From NCBI RefSeq assembly GCF_025961225.1, contig NZ_JAOQNG010000002.1, forward strand, positions 434,001 to 498,000: DNA of 64,000 nt. The letters run 5' to 3'. Below the pieces are notes generated by a model. It made no database searches. It had not been told where the DNA came from and saw only the letters and a program-made list of their open reading frames with translations. The position numbers were made by a program, and so were the translations under genes. The stretch comes from Azospirillum canadense. Its GTDB lineage: Bacteria; Pseudomonadota; Alphaproteobacteria; Azospirillales; Azospirillaceae. Of the stretch, positions 25,496 to 34,387 are shown one piece after another; the first letter of the stretch is position 1, and each line of letters opens with the position of its first letter.

Positions 25496-28240
25496 TCAAA
25501 AGGCCGCGACGAAGGCGGTGACCGCGTCCCATGCCCGGGCAAGCGCCGTCGAGGAGGCGTCGATGGTGGCCCAGTCCTCATCCCCCGCCGCTTTCTCGAC
25601 GGTCAGGCACACGGTGGCCAGGGCCGACGCCCGCACCATGCCCGACGCGCCCTTCAGGGCGTGGGCATGGCTCCGCACCGCGTCGGCGGACTGCCGGGCC
25701 TCCATCGCCGCGCGCAGCTGCGCGTAGACCGGCGCGCTCGCCTGGAGATAGCGGTTGAGCAGACCGCGAATCGCGTCCCGGTCATCCCCCAGCAGGTCGC
25801 GGAAGCCGCGAACGTCGATGGCGTCGCCTTCCCCCCGCGGAGACTCCCGCGGCTGGGGTGGTGGCGCATCCTCCGCCTCATCATCGTCATCGGGCGCGTC
25901 GGACGCGTCGGACGCGTCCACCAACGCGATCCACCGCGCGAGGCAGTGGCCGAGGCGCGCGGTGTCCACCGGCTTGGTCAGGCAATCGTCCATGCCGACC
26001 GCCATGCACCGCTCCACCTCGCCGGCGAAGGCGTTGGCGGTGATGCCGACGATGGGAAGGCGGCGGGACGCTCCATGGGCTGGTCCGCGCTCGGCCTCCC
26101 GCGCGCGGATGGCGCGGGTCAGCTCCAGCCCGTCCATCTCCGGCATGTCCCAGTCGGTGAGAAGCAGGACATAGTCCCGGCGCTCCAGCGCTTCGAACGC
26201 TTCCCGCCCGTCGTTCACGGTGTCGGCGGAACAGCCCAGCTGCTGAAGCTGGCGCGCGATCACCTCGCGGTTGATCGGATGGTCGTCGGCGACCAGGATC
26301 GGCCCGTCCGGGGCCAGTTTCGGCAGCGCGTCGCCCCAGGGCGTGACGGGTGCGGTTCCCCGCGCACCGGTCCCGGCGCCCTTTTCCGCGACCGGAAGCG
26401 TCAGTTCGATCCAGAAGGCGCTGCCCCGGCCGGGCTCGCTGTCCACGCCGATCCGCCCGCCCATGAGCTGAACCAGCATGCGGCAAATCGACAGGCCAAG
26501 CCCGGTGCCGCCGAATCGGCGCGCGGTCGACTGTTCCGCCTGTACGAAGGGCTGGAACAGGCGTTCCACCTGCTCCCGCGTCAGCCCGATGCCGGTGTCG
26601 CTGACCGTGATGCGCAGGGCCGCCTGCCCTTCACGGGTGGACAGCACCCGCGCGTCCAACGCGATCCGCCCCTCGCTTGTGAACTTGATCGCGTTGTTGG
26701 CGAAGTTCAGGAGAATTTGCCGCAGCCGCATCGGGTCGCCGACCAGCCAGGGCGGGACCGCCGGATCCACGGTCCCCGTCAAGGCCAGGCCCTTCTTCTG
26801 GGCCGTCGGGCCCAGCGTGGCGACGACGCCGTCCACCACCTCGCGCAGCCGCATGGGCACGAGGTCGAGGTCGAGCTTCCCCGCCTCGATCTTCGAGAAG
26901 TCCAGGATGTCGTTGATGATGCGCATCAGCGACAGTGAACTTTCCCGAATCACGGCGACCGACCGTTCCTGGTCCGCGTCGAGCCGGCTGCGCCCCAGGA
27001 TTTCCAGCATGCCCAGCACGCCGTTCATCGGGGTCCGGATCTCGTGGCTCATCGTCGCCAGGAAATCGGACTTGGCCTGGGTCGCGGCCTCCGCCTGGTC
27101 CTTGGCCTGACGCAGGCGCTGTTCGCTTTCGTGCAAGGCCTGCACCGCGCGGTTGCGCTCCTGCCCGATGGCGACGAGCGCCACGAAGGTGGTCGCCGCC
27201 TCGACGAAGTTCACCTCGTCGTCGGACCAGGGCCGCGGCAGGCGGCGGTGCTCGCAACGCAGCAGGGCGACCGGGCGCCCTTCCACCTTGACGCAGAGGT
27301 GCACCAGCGACATCACGCCGGCCGGCCGCAGCACCGTCTCCAGCAGTTCGCCCAGCCGGATGTCCTCCGCTACGTCGTTGGAGACGAGCGACCGTTCGCG
27401 GATCAGGGTCCGCTGGTAAAGGGGGAAATGGGCGATCGGGAAAGGTTCGGCGTCCCAGGCGCGCACGCCGTGGCCGGCAACGGGCGTGGCTTGCAGCCCT
27501 TCCGAGGTCTCGGACAGGGTCCAGACGGCAACGCGGTCGACATTTAGCGTGAAGGCGATGATGAGGGCGATGTCCCGCAGCGCCTGGTCGAAGTCCGAGC
27601 CGCGGACCGAATCGAGCCGTGCGATGTCGTGCAGGGCCATGGTCTGCCGCAGCAAACGCTGGCGGTGGTCGCGCAGCGCCTGCTCCGTGCGGGCGCGCCC
27701 CTGGGTTTCCTCCGCCTGCCGCTGCTGGATGCCCTGCAGGTCCCGCCCCTTGGCCTCCAGCCTCTCGGTGCAGGACCGGAGTTCCGCGCGCAGGTTCCGC
27801 ACCTCCGCGCCGGCGTGCTCCGCCGCGCGGGCGACCGCGCGCAGCACGGCCGAGGCCTCCACCAATTCCAGGTGCCCGTCGGCATGGACGACGACCATGG
27901 CGTCGAGCAGCCGCTCCGGCGGCCGCATCAGGATCCGCTCGGCCACCGTCCCGACCGGCTCTGCGGCGTCGAAGCGCAGCGGTTCCGTGTCCAAGGCGCC
28001 ACCGCGCACCCGCAGGCCGGTGAAGGCGCCGCCGCGCGTCAGGATAAGGCCAGGGAGCGCCGGGTTGGACGCGAACAGCGCCTGGACGACGGCGTCCGGC
28101 GTGTCCGCTTCGACCGACAGACGGTGCCCCGGCAGTTCGGCGAGGGTGGCGGCGATCCCCGGCGCTCCGACGGCTGGCGCCCTTGCATCCAGCATGGGCT
28201 CCGGACCGTCCAGCACCGCCGCGGCGCCGTTCCCGCTCAT
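25496..28240 (-). CDS. Hybrid histidine kinase: GAF, HisKA, HATPase, receiver, Hpt
   Basis: 914 residues, cytoplasmic with no membrane segment. Residues 1-145 are a CBS-like or unknown sensor region ([18 protein letters not shown]); 150-195 a coiled coil; about 205-360 a GAF domain; His399 lies in [20 protein letters not shown]; the ATPase domain is about 490-615 ([31 protein letters not shown]); a receiver at about 647-770 has Asp696 ([13 protein letters not shown]); a Hpt domain has His860 (AHALKG). A 9-bp repeat encodes Asp-Ala-Ser units in the linker at 25899-25919. Its ATG overlaps the stop of the upstream alpha/beta hydrolase gene, implying coupled translation. No response regulator is adjacent. 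Confidence 0.92.
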   Translation of the reverse strand: MSGNGAAAVLDGPEPMLDARAPAVGAPGIAATLAELPGHRLSVEADTPDAVVQALFASNPALPGLILTRGGAFTGLRVRGGALDTEPLRFDAAEPVGTVAERILMRPPERLLDAMVVVHADGHLELVEASAVLRAVARAAEHAGAEVRNLRAELRSCTERLEAKGRDLQGIQQRQAEETQGRARTEQALRDHRQRLLRQTMALHDIARLDSVRGSDFDQALRDIALIIAFTLNVDRVAVWTLSETSEGLQATPVAGHGVRAWDAEPFPIAHFPLYQRTLIRERSLVSNDVAEDIRLGELLETVLRPAGVMSLVHLCVKVEGRPVALLRCEHRRLPRPWSDDEVNFVEAATTFVALVAIGQERNRAVQALHESEQRLRQAKDQAEAATQAKSDFLATMSHEIRTPMNGVLGMLEILGRSRLDADQERSVAVIRESSLSLMRIINDILDFSKIEAGKLDLDLVPMRLREVVDGVVATLGPTAQKKGLALTGTVDPAVPPWLVGDPMRLRQILLNFANNAIKFTSEGRIALDARVLSTREGQAALRITVSDTGIGLTREQVERLFQPFVQAEQSTARRFGGTGLGLSICRMLVQLMGGRIGVDSEPGRGSAFWIELTLPVAEKGAGTGARGTAPVTPWGDALPKLAPDGPILVADDHPINREVIARQLQQLGCSADTVNDGREAFEALERRDYVLLLTDWDMPEMDGLELTRAIRAREAERGPAHGASRRLPIVGITANAFAGEVERCMAVGMDDCLTKPVDTARLGHCLARWIALVDASDASDAPDDDDEAEDAPPPQPRESPRGEGDAIDVRGFRDLLGDDRDAIRGLLNRYLQASAPVYAQLRAAMEARQSADAVRSHAHALKGASGMVRASALATVCLTVEKAAGDEDWATIDASSTALARAWDAVTAFVAAF

Positions 28241-29367
28241 CGTCCGGACACCGGGGCCGGCTTCGCCGGAACCGGTGCCGCGCCGAACAGATGGCGCGGC
28301 GTGGCCGGTGGGTTCAGGCTGGTGAAGTGCGACTCAGGCCCCTCGCCCAGAATCCAGCTGCGCAGGAAATGGATCTGGTTCGCGTCGCTGAGCGCCGGCG
28401 TGTGGCCGGTGTCGGGCACGTGCATGGCCGTGACCCCCGGCTTGACGATCATCTCGTCCACCGTGTCGGGCAGCAGGGCGTCCGACAGCATGCCGTGGAT
28501 CACCAGGACCGGCATGTCGATGCCCGCCCACTCCTCCCACTGGGTCAGGCTGTCCTGCGCCTCCTCGGCGTAGGCCTGGAGCGCCCGCGGGTCGTGGCGG
28601 TAGATGCGCCCACCATGCCCGTCCGACCACTGGGTCTGGTAATAGGTGTTGTGCAGCAGTTCGTCCTCGGTCACCGGCCCCTCGTTCTTCGCGGAGGCGC
28701 CCAGGCGGCGGAACAGGTCGGCTGGTCGGCGGAAGATGTAATGGCGCGCCACGGCCTGGGCGCGGCGGCGGCGCCGCTCCGCCGGGATGTAGGGGCCGAT
28801 GTCGTTCAGGATCAGCCTGTCGATGACGCCCGGATGCTCCGCACAGAAGGCGATCGCCGAACTGCCGCCCAACGACGAGCCGATGATGCTCGCGCGTTCG
28901 TAGTCGAGGTGCGTGATCAATTGCCGCAGCACCTCCACGTTCGTGGCGATGCTGTAGTCGCCCTGGGTCGGCATCCAGCCGCTCATCCCACGGCCGGGCC
29001 AGTCCAGGCAGACGACGTGGAAGTCGTCGCACAGGCCGAGCGCCATGTAGTCCCAGCGCCGCGCCGTGTTGGCGATGCCGCCGACGCAAATCACCAGCGG
29101 GCCGTCGGGATCGCCCCAGTCCGTGTAGGCCATGCGCACCTCGGTCGGCTTGACCTGGTGCGACGGCCAGTGGCCCTGGAGCCGCGTGGGGTGCACGTAG
29201 TTGAAAAAGCGCTGCTCGAATTGCCCCTCGAACGGCTCCGCGGTGCGGCGGACCATGATCTCGTATTCTTCCCAGGTCATGGCGTCGCCCCACGACAGCA
29301 GGGATAGGGCATCGGCACCCTGCGGACCGGCGGGGACCACCGGAAGGCTGTCTGGTAACCCAGTCAT
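28237..29367 (-). CDS. Alpha/beta hydrolase
   Basis: 376 residues from ATG 29367 (GGAGAT 8 bases upstream). The alpha/beta hydrolase fold is shown by the oxyanion segment [18 protein letters not shown], the DWPGRGMSG strand, the nucleophile elbow [11 protein letters not shown], and the histidine near the end in [12 protein letters not shown]. An N-terminal extension of about 75 residues ([28 protein letters not shown]) is not part of the core fold. No signal peptide. Its stop overlaps the start of the hybrid kinase (ATGA), so the two are made together; the hydrolase may produce or remove a signal for that kinase, which is inference. Confidence 0.88.
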   Translation of the reverse strand: MTGLPDSLPVVPAGPQGADALSLLSWGDAMTWEEYEIMVRRTAEPFEGQFEQRFFNYVHPTRLQGHWPSHQVKPTEVRMAYTDWGDPDGPLVICVGGIANTARRWDYMALGLCDDFHVVCLDWPGRGMSGWMPTQGDYSIATNVEVLRQLITHLDYERASIIGSSLGGSSAIAFCAEHPGVIDRLILNDIGPYIPAERRRRRAQAVARHYIFRRPADLFRRLGASAKNEGPVTEDELLHNTYYQTQWSDGHGGRIYRHDPRALQAYAEEAQDSLTQWEEWAGIDMPVLVIHGMLSDALLPDTVDEMIVKPGVTAMHVPDTGHTPALSDANQIHFLRSWILGEGPESHFTSLNPPATPRHLFGAAPVPAKPAPVSGR

Positions 29368-29687
29368 CGGATGATCTCCGGCTTGGCGGGCAAAAGCCCG
29401 TACAGGGTGAATGCGATGGTCGGGACGACGTCCGTCGTCGGCGCCGGATTGTGGTCTGGCCTCTTCCATCACGACCAATGCTGTGGTGCACGGGTTGTCT
29501 TGCGGGAGGACGCCTCGGAAATGCAGGTTGTGAAACAGCGCGAGACACCGTTTCCAGTGGAGCGATTAAAGTGCATGGCGGACTTCTGTGTCAACGGCTA
29601 TAAAGCATTTACCCGCATGACGAGAGAGCAATAAGTTTGCATCACGGATGGGAGGAGTGTTTGCGTTACAAACGTCGGAGACGCGCG
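29368..29687. other. Divergent intergenic region, promoters expected
   Basis: 320 bases between the leftward hydrolase gene and the rightward ABC binding-protein gene. It must hold both promoters. The right half is AT-richer (around 29560-29640). A short inverted repeat GACGAC-GTCC-GTCGTC lies at 29424-29439. No gene or clear sigma-factor site is seen. Confidence 0.45.
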
Positions 29688-30641
29688 ATGAAGGCAAAAA
29701 TCCTTTCCGCTCTGCTTGCAGGCTCCATGGTCGTGCTTGCTCTTCCCGGCGCGATGGCTCAGCAGGCGAACAATTCCGTCCTGATGGTTCTCTGGAGAGG
29801 GCAGACGGAAGCGGAAAGGGCCTTCAAGGCCAGGCTGTCCGAACTGGGCGTCGCGGTCACCTACAAGGAGGTCAACGCGGACCAGGACCGCGCGAAGCTC
29901 GCCAACGAACTGCGCGCGCTCGAGGGCGACATCTCGAAGAAGGCGTTCAACGGCGTCTACAGCTACGGCACCGCGGCCACACAGGTCACGACCGGCTTCA
30001 CCCTCGACGCGACTCCCGTCGTCTTCAACATCGTCTTCGATCCCATCGCGGCAAGGCTGGTGAAGTCAAAGGACCAGCCGGGCGTGAACGTGACCGGCGT
30101 AACCAACGGCGTTCCCATCACGACCCAGTTCGACGCCTTCACCAAGCTGAAGCCGATCAAGAAGCTGCTGGTCATCTACAACGTACGCGAGCCGAATTCC
30201 AACTTCATCGAGAAGGAAGTCGCCGACTGGGCGGCAAAGAACGGCGTTTCCATGATCTCGCGCCGCGTCGCGCCGGACAACAACTCGCTCGCCGAAGTGC
30301 TGGACGAGGTGGAGAGCGGCAAGATCGAGGTCGACACCTGCTACGCCGGCGCCGACAGCTATCTCGCCTCGGTGGCCGAGGGCATCCAGGCGAAGATCGG
30401 CGGCAAGGTGACGCTGTACGGCGGCACGCAGATCTTCGTCTGGGCCGGCTGGCTGGCCGCCTACACGCCGCAATTCGCCGACATGGGGATCGCCGCGGCC
30501 GAACAGATGGCCAAGGTCCTGAAGGGCGGGAACGCCGCATCCATCCCGGTCGTGCTGCCGCAGCCCAAGCTGTTCATGTCCAAGGCCGCCGCCGCCAGGC
30601 AATCGGTGACGCCGCCGGCGGACGCCGTGTTGGAGAACTGA
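29688..30641 (+). CDS. ABC-type substrate-binding protein (PF04392-type), orphan
   Basis: 317 residues from ATG 29688 with GGAG 7 bases upstream. A signal peptide ends near AMAQQA. The rest has the two-lobed binding fold of the family that includes tryptophan/tyrosine-type binding proteins and many unknowns: SVLMVLWRGQTEAERAFKARL, NGVYSYGTAATQVTTGF, PVVFNIVFDPIAA, KKLLVIYNVREPNS, IPVVLPQPKLFMSKAAAA. No permease or ATPase gene is next to it, so it either works with a distant transporter or delivers a ligand to a sensor. Confidence 0.85.
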   Translation: MKAKILSALLAGSMVVLALPGAMAQQANNSVLMVLWRGQTEAERAFKARLSELGVAVTYKEVNADQDRAKLANELRALEGDISKKAFNGVYSYGTAATQVTTGFTLDATPVVFNIVFDPIAARLVKSKDQPGVNVTGVTNGVPITTQFDAFTKLKPIKKLLVIYNVREPNSNFIEKEVADWAAKNGVSMISRRVAPDNNSLAEVLDEVESGKIEVDTCYAGADSYLASVAEGIQAKIGGKVTLYGGTQIFVWAGWLAAYTPQFADMGIAAAEQMAKVLKGGNAASIPVVLPQPKLFMSKAAAARQSVTPPADAVLEN

Positions 30642-30667
30642 CCAACGAAGGGACTGCACCTCAGCCC

Positions 30668-30683
30668 GCCCGGCGAACCGGGC
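30668..30683. terminator. Short hairpin between convergent genes
   Basis: GCCCGG-CGAA-CCGGGC, a 6-bp stem with a tetraloop, lies between the stop codons of the convergent binding-protein and esterase genes. No T-run follows, so this is a weak terminator candidate. Confidence 0.35.
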
Positions 30684-30723
30684 GTCCGGTGTTGTTGCTG
30701 GGGTGGTCAATTTGCCGGAGCGG

Positions 30724-31638
30724 TCAATTCGCCCCAGCCGTGCGGCTTTCCGCCTTGCCCGGTGCGCGGAGGTAGGGCAGCGCGTATTCGAGCGCGTCGC
30801 CAATGGTCTGGTTCCACACCCGCCACTCATGGTCGCCGTCGACGACCCGGAACCGGACGGCGTCCGGCTGCAGGCGGAACAATTCACGGTAGAGGACGGC
30901 CGCGTGGTAGGCGATCTCGAAACGGTCGCGGTCCCCGCTGTTGAGGTAGAGCGGAATCCGCAGGGGCTGCGCGCGGTATCCGTCGATCAGCGCGGGCCAG
31001 TTCAGGCGCGTCCACATCTCCTCGTCGAAGCGGCCGTCCTTGAAGAAGGGCGGGTCCTTGTAGATGGAGGAGTTCGGCGGCGGCATCGGTGTGTAGATCG
31101 CCGGGCTCAGCGCGATTCCGGCCGCGAACAGGTCCGGCCGGGTGAAGGCGAGGCGGATCGTCGCATGGGCGCCGGCCGACAGGCCGCCGAACGCGCGCCC
31201 GGTCCGGTCGGCGTAGACGTGGAACCGGCGCTCGACCTCGGGCAGGAGTTCCTTCAGCAGCACGGTTTCCGATTGGCCGGCGTGACCATCCACCCACCAC
31301 ATGGCGCGGTGGCCGGGCATCACCACCACGGTCGCCGGCACCTTGCGGTCGGCGATCAGCCGGTCCAGCGTCGCCGCGACTCCGCCCTTGTCGAGCCAGT
31401 CCCGCTCGTTCCCGGCGGACCCATGCAGAAGGTACAGAACCGGGTAGGTCGTCCCATCGTCGCCATAGCCGTCGGGCAGGTAGACGGTGTAGCGGTATTC
31501 GGCCCCAAGCGTGGACGATGCAAGGCTCAATTCCTGCACCGTTCCGGCCGAGGCCGGCTCCGGCACGGCGGTGACCATCGCCGCAAGCGTCGCGAACAGG
31601 GTCAAGGTCGCCCGGATGATCGTTCCGAAGCTGGTCAT
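30724..31638 (-). CDS. Exported esterase (esterase D/PF00756-like)
   Basis: 304 residues with a signal peptide ending near EPASAG. The body is an alpha/beta hydrolase of the putative esterase type: YRYTVYLPDGYGDDGTTYPVLYLLHGSAGNERDWLDKGG, nucleophile in FGGLSAGAHATIRLA, acidic residue in LYLNSGDRDRFEI and histidine in VVDGDHEWRVW. Substrates in this family range from mycolates and feruloyl esters to siderophores; the neighbours do not decide. It acts in the periplasm or outside the cell. Confidence 0.87.
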   Translation of the reverse strand: MTSFGTIIRATLTLFATLAAMVTAVPEPASAGTVQELSLASSTLGAEYRYTVYLPDGYGDDGTTYPVLYLLHGSAGNERDWLDKGGVAATLDRLIADRKVPATVVVMPGHRAMWWVDGHAGQSETVLLKELLPEVERRFHVYADRTGRAFGGLSAGAHATIRLAFTRPDLFAAGIALSPAIYTPMPPPNSSIYKDPPFFKDGRFDEEMWTRLNWPALIDGYRAQPLRIPLYLNSGDRDRFEIAYHAAVLYRELFRLQPDAVRFRVVDGDHEWRVWNQTIGDALEYALPYLRAPGKAESRTAGAN

Positions 31639-31967
31639 GTGGAAACCGCGCCTCCCGATAGTGCTTTCGCGTCTGTTGCAATCAGAGCGATAGATATTGC
31701 ACGTTTTCGAGGTTTACGCGCGTTCATTCATAATTTTCTCATCTCAAGGCAGTATCAAATTTGCTGATTGCTCGTGGATGGAATATCGCCTAGAATAGGT
31801 GCCTCTGAAATCGCGTCACGAGCGGCGGTTGATCATACAATTGTGCTCATTGCCCGCCGGCTCATACACGCGACGAGAAATCCGCTGAAAAACTTGATTC
31901 CACGCTTCACAGATTTTGCGCGCGTGCGCGCGTCTCATGTCCAGAGACCGATGGAGATTTCAAATTC
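31639..31967. other. AT-rich divergent intergenic region
   Basis: 329 bases between the leftward esterase and the rightward receiver-PP2C gene, strikingly AT-rich for this genome (for example 31680-31770). It probably holds both promoters. GGAG at 31953-31956 serves the rightward gene. A 67-codon open frame at 31768-31971 has no ribosome-binding site and no recognisable content, so I do not call it. Confidence 0.45.
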
Positions 31968-33167
31968 ATGACGCAGTCCACCAACGGTTCACGCAACGAG
32001 CGCTTGCTGGTGGTCGAAGATGATCCGTTCAGCCAGGAATTGATCGCCCTTTATCTGCGCAAGGCCGGCTTTGAGGACATCACGGCGGCGACGGACGGAC
32101 GGCAGGCCGTCGATCTGGCGAAGGCGGCGCACTACGACCTGGTCCTGCTCGACCTCAACCTGCCCCGCATCAGCGGGACCGACGTGCTGCGCCGGTTGAA
32201 GAAGGAAGGTCACCTGACGAACACGCCGGTCGTCGTGATCTCCTCGCTCACCAACATGGAAGAAACGGTCCAGTGCCTGGACCTGGGCGCCGAGGACTAC
32301 CTGCCGAAGCCCTTCAACGTGCGTCTGCTCGAAGGCCGCGTCAACGATTGCCTGGAGCGCCACCGCCTGCGCCGCGAGGCTGAGGCCGCCGCCGCGCGGG
32401 AGGAACGCGACCGCAAGGCCGCGCGGGCGCTCCTCGGCGCCATGGCGACGGCCAGCCTGCCGCAGCCGGTCCCGGAATTCCCCTGCGATTGCGCGCTCCG
32501 CCACGATCCGGCCCCGACGATCGGCGGCGATCTGGTGGAATTGTTCTGCACCGGCGACGGCCGCGTGGCCTTCCTGGCCGCGACGGCTGCGGGTGAAGGC
32601 GTTTCGGCGACGCTGGCGGTGGCGCGCGTCCGCACGCTGGTCCGGGCCGCCGTCGAGGACGCCGCGCTGACGTGCGACCGCCCGGAACCCGATGCCGTGC
32701 TCCAGCGGGTCAACGCGGCCCTGTTCGCCGACCCGCAGGATGGCGAGCCGTCCGGCACGGTCGCGGCGCTGTTCGGCCTGTTCGACCCGCAGGTCGGCAC
32801 GGTGCAGATGGCCAACGCCGGCTTTTCCGATGCTCTGGCGCTGGGTCCGGCGCGCGGCGTGGCCCCGGTGTCGGCCCCGCGCGGACGTCCGCTCGGCGCC
32901 TATGCGGAGGCGGTGTACACGGCGCACCCGTTCCAGGTGAATGCGGGGGAAACGCTGCTGGTCCTGACCGACGGCTTTGCCGAGACCACCGACGCGTCCG
33001 CGGCCCAGTTGGGCGAGAACCGCCTGCGCAAGCGGCTGGACGCTCTGCTGGACGCGCCCCCGGCGCAGCTGATCGACGCGTTGCGCAAGGAGGCGGAGGA
33101 CTTCGCCGGAACGACGCCGCAGAGCAAGGACCGCAGCGCGCTGGCGTTGCACCGCCCGCGCGGCTGA
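31968..33167 (+). CDS. Response regulator with PP2C/SpoIIE-type phosphatase output
   Basis: 399 residues. Receiver domain 12-125: acidic pair in VVEDDPFS, phosphoacceptor Asp62 (VLLDLNLPRISG), Thr/Ser site VISSL and Lys114 (YLPKPF). A helical linker follows (RHRLRREAEAAAAREERDRKAARALL), then a SpoIIE/PP2C-like domain about 175-395 (APTIGGDLVELF, RVAFLAATAAGEG, LVLTDGFAETTD). This layout matches RsbU/HsbR-type regulators that dephosphorylate an anti-sigma antagonist. The usual metal site DVSGHG is here ATAAGEG, so the catalytic aspartate appears to be missing and activity is doubtful. No anti-sigma or STAS gene is adjacent; its tail-to-tail neighbour is a LuxR-type regulator. Confidence 0.87.
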   Translation: MTQSTNGSRNERLLVVEDDPFSQELIALYLRKAGFEDITAATDGRQAVDLAKAAHYDLVLLDLNLPRISGTDVLRRLKKEGHLTNTPVVVISSLTNMEETVQCLDLGAEDYLPKPFNVRLLEGRVNDCLERHRLRREAEAAAAREERDRKAARALLGAMATASLPQPVPEFPCDCALRHDPAPTIGGDLVELFCTGDGRVAFLAATAAGEGVSATLAVARVRTLVRAAVEDAALTCDRPEPDAVLQRVNAALFADPQDGEPSGTVAALFGLFDPQVGTVQMANAGFSDALALGPARGVAPVSAPRGRPLGAYAEAVYTAHPFQVNAGETLLVLTDGFAETTDASAAQLGENRLRKRLDALLDAPPAQLIDALRKEAEDFAGTTPQSKDRSALALHRPRG

Positions 33168-33189
33168 CGGGGAGACGGAAGCGCCCGCG

Positions 33190-33987
33190 TCACAGCCGGG
33201 CGATCCCCACGCCCGGCGGGTTCGACGACGGGCTGATCCCGTTGTTCGCCGCCCAGATCGCCGCCTGGGTCCGGTTGGAGAGGTTGAGCCGGCGCAGCAG
33301 ACTGCGCAGGCTTGCCCTGGCCTCCGTTTCGGAGATGTGCAGGTCCTCGGCGATGCCGCGGACGGATTTGCCGGACTGCAATCCGTGCAGCAGGTCGGTA
33401 TCGCGCCAGGATAAGGACGCCCGCTCCACGGCGGCGTCCCGGTCCGGGGCGACGATGTCGCTGTTGCGCAGCCAATCCGCCAGCCGCGTCGGGAACACGG
33501 TCTCCCCGGCCAGGACCACGCTGAGCGATTGGATCAGGGCTTCGGGCGCCGTGTCCTTCAGGAGGTAGCCGTTGCCCCCCGCGTGCAGCGCCGCGCGGAG
33601 CCGCCGGATCGACAGCCGGTCTTCCAGCACGACCAGACGGGCGCCGGGAACGCGGGCGCGAAGACACCGCAATGTCTCGTAGGCATCGATCGTCGTCCCG
33701 GCGAGATCGACCAGCAGAAGGTCGGGGCGGCGAAAATCGGCGGCTGTCCGGTCCGCCGACGCGTCGAACCGGTGCAGGCGCGACACGCCGTCCCGCGCCG
33801 TGCCGAAGGCTCCGATCACCGGAACGCTGGCGGCAACTCCGGGGGCAACTCCGGGGGCAACTCCGGGGGCAACTCCGGGGGGCCGTATCGCGATGGGCCG
33901 GTCGGTGCCGCCATGAAGCAGCCAGTCCAGCGTTTCACCCAAGCTTTTCCTCGCCTCGGGCCTCGCCTCGGCTTTCAGCGCCGTCAT
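33190..33987 (-). CDS. NarL/LuxR-type regulator with degenerate receiver and PGVA repeats
   Basis: 265 residues from ATG 33987, with GGGAG just upstream. The N-terminal 50 residues contain four PGVA units encoded by a 12-bp tandem repeat (33832-33879). Residues about 55-175 resemble a NarL-type receiver: DLLLVDLAGTTIDAYE and LRAALHAGGNGYLLKDTAPEAL are typical, but the acidic pair near the start is replaced by FGTARDG, so phosphorylation is doubtful. The C-terminal HTH (LSWRDTDLLHGLQSGKSVRGIAEDLHISETEARASLRSLLRRLNLSNRTQA) is a good LuxR-type DNA-binding domain. Targets are unknown. Confidence 0.87.
   Translation of the reverse strand: MTALKAEARPEARKSLGETLDWLLHGGTDRPIAIRPPGVAPGVAPGVAPGVAASVPVIGAFGTARDGVSRLHRFDASADRTAADFRRPDLLLVDLAGTTIDAYETLRCLRARVPGARLVVLEDRLSIRRLRAALHAGGNGYLLKDTAPEALIQSLSVVLAGETVFPTRLADWLRNSDIVAPDRDAAVERASLSWRDTDLLHGLQSGKSVRGIAEDLHISETEARASLRSLLRRLNLSNRTQAAIWAANNGISPSSNPPGVGIARL
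33832..33879 (-). repeat. In-frame 12-bp tandem repeat, four perfect copies
   Basis: Unit GGCAACTCCGGG on the plus strand, four identical copies end to end, encoding Pro-Gly-Val-Ala on the minus strand inside the LuxR-type gene. Since 12 is a multiple of 3, gain or loss of a unit keeps the frame. The copies are identical at every base, which suggests recent slippage. Confidence 0.95.
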
Positions 33988-34239
33988 TCCGCTCCCCCTT
34001 CGCGTTTCGTTTGCGTCTCCCGGACGCGGGCCGGGGACATTTTCCCCAGGGCCGTTCCAATGCGACGGCGAACGTATTCGGGTTCGAAAATCTTCCCTGC
34101 GAAAGGGCGTTACCGCCCCAGCCCAGGCGACGGAGAGGCGTGCCTGCAATTTGGCCCCTGCCCGCTCGGTCCGGCCCCTGGCGCACGGCTTATGCCCTTC
34201 GGGTCAGGTCCGTCGTCACGCAACCATCATCCCGCGATA

Positions 34240-34260
34240 TGACTTGCATAAAGAGAGTCA
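34240..34260. promoter_or_regulatory. Operator-like dyad TGACT-N11-AGTCA upstream of the EmrA-like gene
   Basis: A perfect 5+5 dyad with an 11-base spacer. On the minus strand it reads GTGACT then TTATGCAAGT, the latter shared exactly with the dyad in front of the HxlR gene (37578-37598). I infer it is a binding site of that HxlR-type regulator. Confidence 0.6.
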
Positions 34261-34270
34261 CTGCGATAAG

Positions 34271-34291
34271 TAACTTTCATCATGCTATCTA
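34271..34291. promoter_or_regulatory. Second, imperfect dyad TAACT-N11-ATCTA upstream of the EmrA-like gene
   Basis: The left part, GTAACTTTCATcATGC at 34270-34285, differs at two positions from GTCACTTTCATgATGC upstream of the MFS pump gene (39898-39913). The right arm is degenerate. It lies 10 bases from the perfect dyad, so cooperative binding is possible. Confidence 0.5.
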
Positions 34292-34387
34292 CGGCGCACA
34301 GGCCGGGGCATGCGGGTTTCCCAACACGACCTCACGCACCGCCGGGATCTGGGTCCAGGCGGCGCATCACAGGATGAGAGGTTTTGA

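Larger units (their letters stand above)
33988..34387. other. 400-base divergent regulatory region between LuxR-type and EmrA-like genes
   Basis: No gene is seen. The left half lies upstream of the LuxR-type gene. The right half is AT-rich and carries two operator-like dyads at 34240-34260 and 34271-34291, described separately. The EmrA-like gene starts at GTG 34388 with GAGAGG upstream. Confidence 0.6.

Noticed and set aside
31768..31971. 67-codon open frame ending in an ATGA overlap with the receiver-PP2C gene
   Set aside because: The overlap looked like coupling, but there is no ribosome-binding site, the composition is that of the AT-rich intergenic region, and the downstream gene has its own GGAG.
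33832..33879. Could the four repeats be a CRISPR array?
   Set aside because: The units are contiguous 12-mers without spacers and lie in frame in a gene; no CRISPR or cas gene is present anywhere in the window.
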